64,000 bases of DNA. Source: Rhizobium ruizarguesonis (GTDB lineage Bacteria; Pseudomonadota; Alphaproteobacteria; Rhizobiales; Rhizobiaceae). Of this stretch, positions 52,943 through 61,628 are shown in pieces. The notes under the pieces were generated by a model. It ran no database searches. It saw only the letters and a list, made by a program, of their open reading frames with translations, and was not told the origin of the DNA. The translations under genes and the position numbers were made by a program. The first letter of the stretch is position 1. The number at the start of each line of letters is the position of its first letter. Location: positions 93,496 through 157,495 of the forward strand of contig NZ_PQIG01000046.1 of NCBI RefSeq assembly GCF_012349115.1, read 5' to 3'.

Positions 52943-52983
52943 GATGTATCATAATTTCCGATATACATCATTTCATCGGAAAT
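52943..52983. promoter_or_regulatory. Two interleaved palindromes upstream of the ArsR-type regulator
   Basis: Dyad 1: GATGTAT (52943-52949) with ATACATC (52963-52969). Dyad 2: ATTTCCGAT (52954-52962) with ATCGGAAAT (52975-52983). They interlock in an AT-rich leader that ends 9 bp before the regulator start. A further ATCGGAAAT lies at 53929-53937, ahead of the arabinofuranosidase gene. The likely role is autoregulator/operon operator (inferred). Confidence 0.5.
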
Positions 52984-52992
52984 AGTGGGGGA

Positions 52993-53919
52993 ATGATGGA
53001 ACGCTCGTTTTTGACGATTGCCGCCGGCGAGAATAATGATGCGATACGTGCGCTTTCCGCACCGGCCCGGCTCGAGATGCTCAAGCTGCTTTGCGCCAAA
53101 GGGCCGATGAATATCAACGACATCGCGCGTGCTCTTTCTCTTCCTCAATCGACCGTCGCCACCGGGATCCAGATCTTGGAAGACGCCCGGCTTGTGGATT
53201 CCCAGCTGACGAAGGCGCGCAAGGGAAACCAGAAGATCTGCTCTGCGATCTACAGCGAAATTCTGATCAGCTTTGAGGAAAGTGCCGCCCAAAGGGCCAA
53301 TAATATTATCGAAGTCGAGATGCCGGTCGGGCTCTACACCAGTTGTGACGTCCATGCGCCATGCGGTCTTTGCTCCACCGAGAGCGTCATCGGCCCGCTC
53401 GATGTCCCTGACTATTTCCTGGATCCGCAGCGCATGCAGGCCGGGCTCGTCTGGTTCGGCAGGGGATATGTGGAATATAAATTCCCCAACAACGCCAAGG
53501 TGTTGAACAAGGATATCCGCGCCATCGAGTTTTCGCTGGAGCTGTCGTCCGAGGTGCCGGGCACCAATCCGGACTGGCCCTCGGACATAACGCTCTGGGT
53601 CAATGGAATGGCCATTGGAACCTGGACGTCTCCTGGCGACTACGGCGACAAGCGCGGCGCCTTCACGCCGGCATGGTGGAAGCTCGAGGGCTCGCAATAT
53701 GGGATGATGAAGACCTGGCGCATCTCCACGCGCGGAACCTTCATCGACGGTATCGCCGCATCGAATGTCACGCTCAGCGATCTCGCGCTTGCCCAGCATT
53801 CCTCCATCCGGCTCCGGGTCGGTATCGCCGAGAATGCCGGCCATACCGGCGGCGTCAATATTTTCGGCCGCGGCTTCGGAAATCACGGACGCGATATCAT
53901 CATGCGGCTGCACGTCTGA
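52993..53919 (+). CDS. ArsR-type transcriptional regulator with C-terminal sensor-like domain
   Basis: 308 aa. Winged helix of the ArsR/HTH_20 type at residues about 15-85 (ALSAPARLEMLKLLCAKGPM, then NDIARALSLPQSTVATGIQI). The C-terminal 200 residues are beta-rich and unlike normal ArsR proteins: a Cys cluster SCDVHAPCGLC (about 114-124), then FGRGYVEYKFPNNA, ITLWVNGMAIGTWTSPGDYG and VNIFGRGFGNHGRDI, a jelly-roll-like pattern that may bind sugar. It stands directly upstream of the GH51/ABC genes, so it is probably their repressor, induced by arabinosides. Start ATG 52993 or 52996. Confidence 0.85.
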   Translation: MMERSFLTIAAGENNDAIRALSAPARLEMLKLLCAKGPMNINDIARALSLPQSTVATGIQILEDARLVDSQLTKARKGNQKICSAIYSEILISFEESAAQRANNIIEVEMPVGLYTSCDVHAPCGLCSTESVIGPLDVPDYFLDPQRMQAGLVWFGRGYVEYKFPNNAKVLNKDIRAIEFSLELSSEVPGTNPDWPSDITLWVNGMAIGTWTSPGDYGDKRGAFTPAWWKLEGSQYGMMKTWRISTRGTFIDGIAASNVTLSDLALAQHSSIRLRVGIAENAGHTGGVNIFGRGFGNHGRDIIMRLHV

Positions 53920-53928
53920 AAAATCAAA

Positions 53929-53937
53929 ATCGGAAAT
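53929..53937. promoter_or_regulatory. Repeated operator half-site before the arabinofuranosidase gene
   Basis: ATCGGAAAT, identical to the right arm of the palindrome at 52975-52983. It lies in the very AT-rich 210-bp leader (53920-54129) of the arabinofuranosidase operon, which also carries long A runs (53985-54015) that could be a UP-like or bent element. It is proposed as a second binding site for the upstream regulator. Confidence 0.35.
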
Positions 53938-54129
53938 CTTGATTTAAATATCACGCTTCTTTCCAGTTCTGATGATCGAAAAAATACGCCAACATACTGA
54001 AAAAAAACAATTTTCTCACAAATCCTCATTAGTATGATTAAAAACGCAACTCAGTTGACAGAACAACATTCCTGATATCAAGTTAGAGGCAAGAAAACAA
54101 AAAATCTGATATATAAACGGGAGGATCCG

Positions 54130-55638
54130 TTGAAGACGAACGTCGTTGTCCACCGCGATTTCCGCATCGCGACCATTGACTCCAGGCTCTACAGCTCATT
54201 TCTCGAGCATCTCGGCAGGGCGATCTACGGGGGCATCTATGAGCCCGGGCACCCGACGGCCGATGAGGACGGATTCCGCCAGGATGTCCTTGATCTGGTC
54301 CGTGAGCTCGACACGCCATATTGCCGCTATCCCGGCGGCAATTTTGTCTCGGCCTATAATTGGGAAGACGGCGTCGGCCCCCGTGCGGAGCGCCCGGTTC
54401 GCCTCGACCTTGCCTGGCGCACCCGCGAAGCCAACCAGATCGGCGTCAATGAATTCGTCGACTGGTGCAAGAAGGCCAACACCAAGCCGATGCTTGCCGT
54501 CAATCTCGGATCACGCGGCCTGGATGCGGCCCGCAATTTCCTGGAATACTGCAATCATCCGGGCGGCACCTACTGGTCGGATCTGCGCCGCAAGCACGGC
54601 TGGTCCAATCCGCACGACGTCAAATTGTGGTGCCTCGGCAACGAGATGGATGGTCCCTGGCAGGTCGGCCACAAGTCGGCCTATGAATATGGCCGGCTGG
54701 CGGATGAGACGGCGAAGGCCATGCGCGGCTTCGACAAGTCGCTCGAACTCGTGGTCTGCGGCTCATCCAATTCCGACATGAAGACCTATCCCGAGTGGGA
54801 AGCCCAGGTTCTCGAGCAGTGCTATGACAGCGCCGACCATATCTCGCTGCATATGTATTTTGCCAACCGCGAGAAAAATACGCTCAACTATCTCGCCCGC
54901 GCAACGAAGCTCGACCGCTACATCACCACGATCGGCGGCGTGATCGACTACATCAAGGCGAAAAAGCGCTCGAAGAAGACGATCGGCATTTCCTTCGACG
55001 AATGGAATGTCTGGTATCATTCCAACCAGCAGGACAAGGAGATCCTGGCGCGCGACGAATGGCCGGATGCGCCGCATCTCTTGGAAGATATCTACAATTT
55101 CGAGGACGTGCTGCAGGTCGGCGGCATCTTGAACACCTTCATCCGTCGCTCCGACCGCGTGCGCATCGCCTGCATCGCGCAGCTCGTCAACGTCATCGCC
55201 CCGATCATGACCGAGGACGGCGGTGCGGCCTGGCGCCAGACTATTTATTACCCGTTCTATTACGCCTCCAGATATGGTCGCGGCTCGGCATTACAGCTGG
55301 TCGTCGATGGCCCGACCTATGACAGCGACGAAGAGAACGACGTCCCCTATCTCGACGTATCGGCGGTCCATTCCGAGGACGGCAAGACGCTGACCTTCTT
55401 TGCGGTCAACCGCCATCCGAGCACGGCGCTCGATCTCGATGTGCGGCTGGAAGGGTTCGGAAATGCCCGGGTGGTCGAGCAGGTGGAGATGACCCATGGC
55501 GATCTGGAAGCCGTCAATACGGCTGCGCGGCCGACAGCGGTCGTTCCGGTCAATGCCGAGAGTGCAAAGATCGAGGATGGACGGCTGAGGGCGGCGTTGA
55601 AACCGTTCTCCTACAACGTCATCCGGCTGTCAGTGTGA
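54130..55638 (+). CDS. Alpha-L-arabinofuranosidase, GH51
   Basis: 502 aa, cytoplasmic (no signal peptide). Removes terminal arabinofuranosyl units from imported oligosaccharides. The GH51 start HRDFRIATIDSRLYSSFLEH and YRYPGGNF-like CRYPGGNFVSAYNWEDGVGP are clear; the acid/base Glu is in CLGNEMDGPWQ (about 176) and the nucleophile Glu in SFDEWNVWY (about 298). The start is TTG 54130, backed by GGGAGG five to ten bases upstream; no ATG fits. It is the first enzyme gene of the operon, followed by a family-5 ABC importer. Confidence 0.93.
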   Translation: MKTNVVVHRDFRIATIDSRLYSSFLEHLGRAIYGGIYEPGHPTADEDGFRQDVLDLVRELDTPYCRYPGGNFVSAYNWEDGVGPRAERPVRLDLAWRTREANQIGVNEFVDWCKKANTKPMLAVNLGSRGLDAARNFLEYCNHPGGTYWSDLRRKHGWSNPHDVKLWCLGNEMDGPWQVGHKSAYEYGRLADETAKAMRGFDKSLELVVCGSSNSDMKTYPEWEAQVLEQCYDSADHISLHMYFANREKNTLNYLARATKLDRYITTIGGVIDYIKAKKRSKKTIGISFDEWNVWYHSNQQDKEILARDEWPDAPHLLEDIYNFEDVLQVGGILNTFIRRSDRVRIACIAQLVNVIAPIMTEDGGAAWRQTIYYPFYYASRYGRGSALQLVVDGPTYDSDEENDVPYLDVSAVHSEDGKTLTFFAVNRHPSTALDLDVRLEGFGNARVVEQVEMTHGDLEAVNTAARPTAVVPVNAESAKIEDGRLRAALKPFSYNVIRLSV

Positions 55639-55838
55639 CAGCTACCGCCGGGTAGCCCATTGGGGCGCCCCGGCTGAAGATATTCGGCTCGCTGCGAGGA
55701 GGCAGGGAGCAGGAGAGATGGTTCTCCGAAGCTCTGGATCTGACTGTTCAAGTCCTGAGGCCTCTGCGAACCGACAACCGCGACGTGCCCATGCGTGCCT
55801 TTGCGGCCGCCGTATCGTCGCTTTCTAGGGAGGAGTTC

Positions 55839-57743
55839 ATGCAACAGTGGAAGAGGCTCGCATTTGGCGTCGCGCTGGCCGCACTCGGCCTGACTGCGGC
55901 GGCCAAAGCCGATGACTACACCTCCTTGCCGCGCAAGGAGACGCTCATCGTCGAAAATCCGGAAGGGACGATCAAAAATCCCGGCTGGTTCAACATCTGG
56001 GTCAATGGCGGGGGCGGCGTATCGACCGGCCTGCAGCAACTGACCATGGATACGCTCTGGTATATCGACCCCGAACAAGGACTTGGCGGCGCGACCTGGG
56101 ACAATTCGCTGGCTGCCGACAAGCCGCAATATAATGCCGACTTCACCGAGATGACCGTGAAACTGCGCAAAGGGCTCTTCTGGAGCGACGGCGTGGAGTT
56201 CACGGCAGACGACGTGGTCTACACCGTCAAGACGCAGATGGATCACCCCGGCATGGTCTGGAGTGCTGCCTTCTCGGTGCAGGTGGCAAGCGTCGAGGCG
56301 ACCGACCCCTCGACTGTCGTGTTCAAGCTGAAGAAGCCCAATTCGCGCTTCCACGCCATCTTCACCGTTCGCTGGAACGGCGCCTGGATCATGCCCAAGC
56401 ATGTCTTCGAGAAAGTCGAAGATCCGCTGCGTTATGATTTCGCCAATCCCGTCTCGCTCGGCGCCTACAAGCTCAAGGCGTTTGACCCCCAGGGCAAATG
56501 GTATACCTGGGAGAAGCGCGACGACTGGCAGCGGACATCGCTTGCCCGCTTCGGCGAGCCGGCCCCGAAATATGTAACCTATACCGATCCCGGCCCGCCG
56601 GATAAGCGGACGATCGCCCAACTCGAGCATAACCTCGATATCATCCACGACAACACGCCGGAGGGCATGTTCACCCTCAAGGAGAAATCCAAGTCGATCG
56701 AAACCTGGTTCCCGGGCTTCCCCTTCGCCCATCCGGACCCGACGCTTCCAGCCGTGATCTTCAACACCCAGAATCCGCCGTTCGACAACGCCGATGTACG
56801 CTGGGCGCTTGCCCTGCTGATCGACATCAAGGCGGTTGATATGGCGAGCTATCGCGGGGCAGCGACGCTTTCGGCGCTCGGCGTGCCGCCGACGGCGGCC
56901 ACGATGGAGGACTATCAGGCGCCGATGCAGGATTGGCTGAAGAATTTCGAGATCGATACCGGCAAGAGCAAGATCAAGCCTTATGACCCGACGGTCGGGC
57001 AACAGATCGCCGATATCCTGCGCAAGCAGCCGAAGTTCAAGGACCAGATCCCGACCGACCCGCAGGCAATCAGCGGTGCCTTCGGCTATGGCTGGTGGAA
57101 ACCGGATCCGAAGGCTGCCGGCGAACTGCTGGAGAAGGCAGGCTTCAAGAAATCCGGCGGCAAATGGCTGACCCCTGATGGACAGCCCTTCAAGATCCGG
57201 ATGACGGTGGAAGGCGACACACGCTCGGTCTTCACCCGCGCCGGGACGCTGATCGCACAGCAATGGGCCGCATTCGGCATCGACGCCAAAGCCGTGCCGG
57301 CCGCGAAACTTTGGCAGACGGCGCTCCAGCCCGGCGATTTCCAGGTGGCGATTGCCTGGAGCGTCGAGACCTGGGGCGGCGATCCCGATCTGTCGTTTTT
57401 CCTCGACAGCTGGCACTCGCAGTTCGTGGCGAAGAAGGGTGACAATCAGCCGCCGCGCAACTGGCAGCGCTGGAGCAATCCGGACCTCGACAAGATCATC
57501 GAAAGCATCCGCGGCATCAGTGCCGACGATCCCAAGGGCGTCGAGCTCGGCAAGGATTATCTGAAGCTGGTCGCCCGCGAAATGCCCACGATCCCGCTGA
57601 TGTCGTATAACGTCTTCACCTCGATGGATACGACCTATTGGACCGGTTATCCGACGATATCAGATCCCTATACCGATCCAGTGCCGAATTGGGCCAACTC
57701 CAGGCTGATGATGGTCAAGCTGAAGCCGGCACAACCGAAATAA
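55839..57743 (+). CDS. ABC transporter substrate-binding protein, family 5 (oligosaccharide/peptide type)
   Basis: 634 aa, periplasmic. Signal peptide from ATG 55839 (AGGGAGGAG upstream): MQQWKRLAFGVALAALGLTA, cut after AAAKA near residue 24. SBP_bac_5 features: KLRKGLFWSDGVEFTADDVV and PPFDNADVRWALALLIDI. Family 5 carries peptides, nickel or oligosaccharides. Next to GH51 the ligand is probably an arabino-oligosaccharide, though no binding residue proves it. The 200-bp gap before it (55639-55838) holds a GGGGCGCCCC palindrome. Confidence 0.92.
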   Translation: MQQWKRLAFGVALAALGLTAAAKADDYTSLPRKETLIVENPEGTIKNPGWFNIWVNGGGGVSTGLQQLTMDTLWYIDPEQGLGGATWDNSLAADKPQYNADFTEMTVKLRKGLFWSDGVEFTADDVVYTVKTQMDHPGMVWSAAFSVQVASVEATDPSTVVFKLKKPNSRFHAIFTVRWNGAWIMPKHVFEKVEDPLRYDFANPVSLGAYKLKAFDPQGKWYTWEKRDDWQRTSLARFGEPAPKYVTYTDPGPPDKRTIAQLEHNLDIIHDNTPEGMFTLKEKSKSIETWFPGFPFAHPDPTLPAVIFNTQNPPFDNADVRWALALLIDIKAVDMASYRGAATLSALGVPPTAATMEDYQAPMQDWLKNFEIDTGKSKIKPYDPTVGQQIADILRKQPKFKDQIPTDPQAISGAFGYGWWKPDPKAAGELLEKAGFKKSGGKWLTPDGQPFKIRMTVEGDTRSVFTRAGTLIAQQWAAFGIDAKAVPAAKLWQTALQPGDFQVAIAWSVETWGGDPDLSFFLDSWHSQFVAKKGDNQPPRNWQRWSNPDLDKIIESIRGISADDPKGVELGKDYLKLVAREMPTIPLMSYNVFTSMDTTYWTGYPTISDPYTDPVPNWANSRLMMVKLKPAQPK

Positions 57744-57753
57744 TCCTCCCAAC

Positions 57754-57778
57754 GCCGGCGCGAGTGTTGCGCGCCGGC
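57754..57778 (+). terminator. Stem-loop between binding-protein and permease genes
   Basis: Perfect 9-bp arms GCCGGCGCG (57754-57762) and CGCGCCGGC (57770-57778) with a 7-nt loop. It starts 11 bp after the binding-protein stop. As in the 10187-10220 hairpin, it sits between binding-protein and permease genes and likely sets higher expression of the binding protein. Confidence 0.5.
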
Positions 57779-57856
57779 CTCCTAGTCGACGGGCATGTGG
57801 CATGTCCGTCGATCCTTTCCACTTGATGAAGGGAACCAGAGAGGAACCACCGCCCT

Positions 57857-58861
57857 ATGACGTCCTATCTGATCTTTGTGCTGAAGCGGTTCGGTCAGTT
57901 TCTGCTCGTTGTATTTCTCGGCGTGACGATAACATTCTTCGTCACCCACCTGACCCCGATCGATCCGGTCGAAGAAAGCATAGGCGCCATCACCCAGATG
58001 GGGCAGTCCGATCCGAATGCGATCGAACTGATGCGTCAGTCGCTTCGCGAGCTTTACGGCATGGAGGGTTCGATCTGGCAGCAATATCTGCATTTCTGGC
58101 TTCGGCTTGCGACCGGTGATCTCGGTCCGTCGCTGTCGGCATTTCCGACGCCCGTTTCCACCATCATCCTGCGGTCCCTGCCCTGGACCATCGGGTTGAT
58201 GACGGTGTCGACCATCATCACCTTTGTGCTCGGCAATGCGATCGGCGCGCTCGCCGGCTATTACCGCAAGGACATGGTGCTGAAGGCCGTCAGCCTCGTC
58301 TTCATCGCCCTGCTTCCCATTCCCTATTACATCCTGGCCTTCGTGCTTCTGATTGTGTTCGGCTATCTCTGGCCGGTGCTGCCGATCAATGGCGGCTACG
58401 AGATGAACGCCAATCTGGACCTCTCCTTCGCCTTGGTCTTCGATATCCTGAAACACTCGATCCTGCCGGCCTTGTCGCTGATCATGGTCGGCGCCGGCAG
58501 CTGGCTGATCGGGATGCGCGCGCTCGTTTCCAACATCATCACCGAGGATTATGTCGTCTTCGCCGAGCTTGGTGGCGTTCCGAAGCGAAAGATCCTGCGC
58601 TCCTATATCGCCCGCAATGCCATGGTGCCGCAGTTCACCGGGCTTGCCATGTCGCTCGGCGCGATCTTCAACGGCACGGTCATCACCGAAATCGTCTTCG
58701 GCTATCCGGGCATCGGCAACCTGCTGATCGAAGCGGTGCATGCCGGCGACTACAGCCTGGTGCTCGGCCTCAGCGCATTGTCGATCGTCGGCGTTGCTGC
58801 CGCCGTGTTCATCATCGACATTCTGAGCCCGCTGATCGATCCGCGCATCAAGGTGGAATAG
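57857..58861 (+). CDS. ABC transporter permease, DppB/OppB type
   Basis: 334 aa with about six membrane segments. The N-terminal segment ends FLGVTITFFVTHLTPIDPVE. The EAA loop is AELGGVPKRKILRSYIARNA (about 235-254); TEIVFGYPGIGNLLIEAV is the DppB-family C-terminal signature. It pairs with the downstream DppC-like permease, 3 bp away. Confidence 0.93.
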   Translation: MTSYLIFVLKRFGQFLLVVFLGVTITFFVTHLTPIDPVEESIGAITQMGQSDPNAIELMRQSLRELYGMEGSIWQQYLHFWLRLATGDLGPSLSAFPTPVSTIILRSLPWTIGLMTVSTIITFVLGNAIGALAGYYRKDMVLKAVSLVFIALLPIPYYILAFVLLIVFGYLWPVLPINGGYEMNANLDLSFALVFDILKHSILPALSLIMVGAGSWLIGMRALVSNIITEDYVVFAELGGVPKRKILRSYIARNAMVPQFTGLAMSLGAIFNGTVITEIVFGYPGIGNLLIEAVHAGDYSLVLGLSALSIVGVAAAVFIIDILSPLIDPRIKVE

Positions 58862-58864
58862 AGC

Positions 58865-59722
58865 ATGTTTACGATTGTCCGCGACCTCGCGCGCCAGAAT
58901 ATGGAATTCCTCTGCGGCCTGCTGCTCTTTGCCGTCATCGTCGGATTGATAGTGGTGTCCTATTTCTCGCCTTACGGCGCGACCGACATCTATCTTCTGC
59001 CACCCGATATGCCGCCCGATGGCGAATATTGGCTGGGCACGACATCGCGCGGCCAGGACGTTTTCTGGCAATTGACGACCGCGCTTAGGAACACCCTGTT
59101 TTTCGGCATCGGCGTCGCCTTCATTTCACGCATCATCTCGCTGGTCGTCGGTCTCGTCGCCGGTTATGCCGGCGGCGCGGTCGACCGGGTGCTGATGGCC
59201 ATCAACGACAGCGTCATGGTCATTCCGCAATTTCCGCTGCTGATCCTTTTCTACTTCGTGCTGAAGGACAGCATGACCTGGACGGCGCTGATCCTCATCA
59301 TGGCCTCGCTCGGCTGGTCCTATGATGCACGCCTCATCCGTTCGGTGGCGATCAGCCTGAAGACGAGATCCTTCACCACCCAGAGCGTCTATTCCGGCAT
59401 GAGCATGCGCAAGATCCTCGTCGAGGAGCACCTGCCCTACGTTCTGCCGATCGTCTTTGCCACCACGATGAACAACATGATCTGGTCGATCGGCATGGAG
59501 ATCACCCTGTCGGTGCTCGGCTTCACAGATATCGAGACGCCGACCATGGGCATGATGATCTATTGGGCCAATGCGCATTCGGCGCTGATATCAGGCATTT
59601 GGTGGTGGGTGGCCGCCCCCGTCGCCGTCATCGTCGTCCTCTTCCTGGCGCTCTTCCTGCTGTCCATGTCGATGAACGAATACAATGATCCGCGCAGCCG
59701 GCTGAACCGGATGGGAAGTTAG
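58865..59722 (+). CDS. ABC transporter permease, DppC/OppC type
   Basis: 285 aa. The N-terminal helix precedes the periplasmic loop with YWLGTTSRGQDVFWQL (LGTDxxGRD-like DppC motif). The EAA-like loop is VYSGMSMRKILVEEHLPYVL (about 178-197). It lacks the long cytosolic N-terminus of some OppC proteins. It ends one base before the ATPase start. Confidence 0.93.
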   Translation: MFTIVRDLARQNMEFLCGLLLFAVIVGLIVVSYFSPYGATDIYLLPPDMPPDGEYWLGTTSRGQDVFWQLTTALRNTLFFGIGVAFISRIISLVVGLVAGYAGGAVDRVLMAINDSVMVIPQFPLLILFYFVLKDSMTWTALILIMASLGWSYDARLIRSVAISLKTRSFTTQSVYSGMSMRKILVEEHLPYVLPIVFATTMNNMIWSIGMEITLSVLGFTDIETPTMGMMIYWANAHSALISGIWWWVAAPVAVIVVLFLALFLLSMSMNEYNDPRSRLNRMGS

Positions 59723-59723
59723 T

Positions 59724-60713
59724 ATGGATCCTTTGGTCGAAATTGAGAATCTGAAAGCCTATTACCGTGCCTTCCTCTTCGGCGTCGATCGCGAGGTGCG
59801 CGCCGTCGACGATATCAGCCTGACCATCGCCCGCGGCGAGGTCTATGGCGTTGCCGGTGAATCGAGCAGCGGCAAGACGACGTTGATCAAGACAATTGCC
59901 GGCGCGATCCGGCCGCCGCTGCGGGTCGTGTCGGGGAAAGTGACATTCCATTTCGACGGCGGCACCCAGGATATCTATGCGATGAAGCCGGAAGAGCGCC
60001 TGGCGCTGCGCTGGCGGCATCTGTCCTACATCATGCAGGGCTCGATGAATGTGCTCAATCCGGTGCGCCGAATCCGTCATTCATTCACCGATTTCGCCTT
60101 TCGCCACATGAAGGTCAGCGGCCCAGTCTTTTTCGAAAGGGTCGCCACCCATCTGCAGCGGCTGAAGCTCGATCCGCATCTGCTCGATGCCTATCCCCAC
60201 GAGCTCTCAGGCGGCATGCGCCAGCGCATGACCATCGCGCTGGCGACGATCCTGACGCCGGAATTCATCATCGCCGACGAACCGACGACCGCGCTCGACG
60301 TGATCGTTCAGCGCGACGTGCTGTCGATGATCCGCGAAATCCAGCGCGAGATGGGCTCGTCCTTCCTGTTCGTCACCCATGATATGGGGGTTCACGCGAC
60401 CGTCTCCGACCGCATCGGCATTGTCTATGCCGGGCGTCTTGTCGAGGAGGCGCCAACCGCCAAACTCTTCAGCATGCCGCTCCACCCCTATACGCAGCAC
60501 CTCGTCGGCAGCCTGCCGCGCATCGGCGATGCGACGGCCCGCCCTTCGCTGGAGGGTCGTCCGCCGAACCTCGCCATGCCGCCGGAAGGCTGCCGGTTTC
60601 ACCCGCGCTGTCCGAAGCGCATGGAGATTTGCTCGCAGAAGGTTCCGCCGCTCGTCACCGTCGAGCCGCAGCGGCGCGTGGCGTGTTTTGCCGTTACGGG
60701 AGATCAGGTTTGA
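59724..60713 (+). CDS. ABC transporter ATP-binding protein, DppD/OppD type
   Basis: 329 aa. Walker A is GESSSGKTT (about 45-53), signature LSGGMRQRMTIALA, Walker B FIIADEPTTALD, switch VTHDMGVH. The C-terminus has the oligopeptide-transporter motif CRFHPRCPKRMEIC, whose cysteines bind an iron-sulfur cluster in DppD homologues. Walker A reads SSSG rather than the usual SGSG, a harmless variant. Its stop overlaps the next start as TTGA. Confidence 0.94.
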   Translation: MDPLVEIENLKAYYRAFLFGVDREVRAVDDISLTIARGEVYGVAGESSSGKTTLIKTIAGAIRPPLRVVSGKVTFHFDGGTQDIYAMKPEERLALRWRHLSYIMQGSMNVLNPVRRIRHSFTDFAFRHMKVSGPVFFERVATHLQRLKLDPHLLDAYPHELSGGMRQRMTIALATILTPEFIIADEPTTALDVIVQRDVLSMIREIQREMGSSFLFVTHDMGVHATVSDRIGIVYAGRLVEEAPTAKLFSMPLHPYTQHLVGSLPRIGDATARPSLEGRPPNLAMPPEGCRFHPRCPKRMEICSQKVPPLVTVEPQRRVACFAVTGDQV

Positions 60714-61522
60714 GCGCTCTTCTTCGCCTCTCGCATGTCACGAAAGTCTACCGGCAGGGCGGTATGCTCGGCCGGCGTCTGATTACGGCGGTCAAGGATG
60801 TCAGCTTCGAACTGGGAGAGAAGCCGGAGATTCTCTCGATCGTTGGAGAATCGGGCTCAGGAAAATCGACGATCGCGGCGATGATCCTCGGTCAGACCGA
60901 ACCGACGGAAGGCGAGCTTCAATTTAGCGGCAGGACCGTCGCCATCCATAGCAGATCCGAACGCAAGGCTTTCATGAAAGAGGTCCAGCCGGTTCTGCAG
61001 AACCCCTTCGAAGCCTTCAATCCGCTGAAACGTGTCGATCGTTATCTCTTCGAGACCGCCCGCAATTTTTCGTTCTCGGGAAAAAGGCCGGACCGGCAGC
61101 AGGCGGAGCGGATGGCGGATGCCGCATTGGTCCATGTTGGCCTGACCCTGGAAGAAGTGAAAGGACGGTTCCCTCACGAACTATCGGGCGGCCAGCTTCA
61201 GCGTGTCGCCATCGCCCGCGCGCTGATCCCGCAACCCCGCCTGCTGGTGGCCGATGAACCGGTCTCCATGGTCGACGCATCGCTGCGCATGGCGATCGTC
61301 AATCTCTTCGGCCGCTTGAAAAACGAGCTCGGGCTCTCGATCGTCTACATCACCCACGACCTCGCCACAGCCTATTATATCAGCGACAACATCATCATCA
61401 TGCGCAAAGGCGAAATCGTCGAGCGAGGCCAGGCGCGCAGTGTCCTGGACAATCCGCAGCATCCCTATTCGCGGGCGCTCAAGGATGCGGTGCTTGCCGC
61501 CGATTTCAGCCCAGCGACGTAA
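60710..61522 (+). CDS. ABC transporter ATP-binding protein, DppF/OppF type
   Basis: 270 aa. Walker A GESGSGKST (about 45-53), the DppF-type Q-loop PVLQNPFEAFNPLKRV, signature LSGGQLQRVAIARAL, Walker B LLVADEPVSMVD. The start is TTG 60710, overlapping the previous stop; the sense is MSALLRLSHVTKVY. It has no C-terminal oligopeptide Cys motif, unlike its partner. It is the last gene of the arabinoside operon. Confidence 0.93.
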   Translation: MSALLRLSHVTKVYRQGGMLGRRLITAVKDVSFELGEKPEILSIVGESGSGKSTIAAMILGQTEPTEGELQFSGRTVAIHSRSERKAFMKEVQPVLQNPFEAFNPLKRVDRYLFETARNFSFSGKRPDRQQAERMADAALVHVGLTLEEVKGRFPHELSGGQLQRVAIARALIPQPRLLVADEPVSMVDASLRMAIVNLFGRLKNELGLSIVYITHDLATAYYISDNIIIMRKGEIVERGQARSVLDNPQHPYSRALKDAVLAADFSPAT

Positions 61523-61628
61523 GCGCTGCAACGAACAGGCAGCTTTCCTTTATGAGGGTTGTCAGGTTTAGCGTTGCCTTAAAGAAACTGTGCAAGGATG
61601 AGGGCTTATCATCCACGCTGGCAACCTG

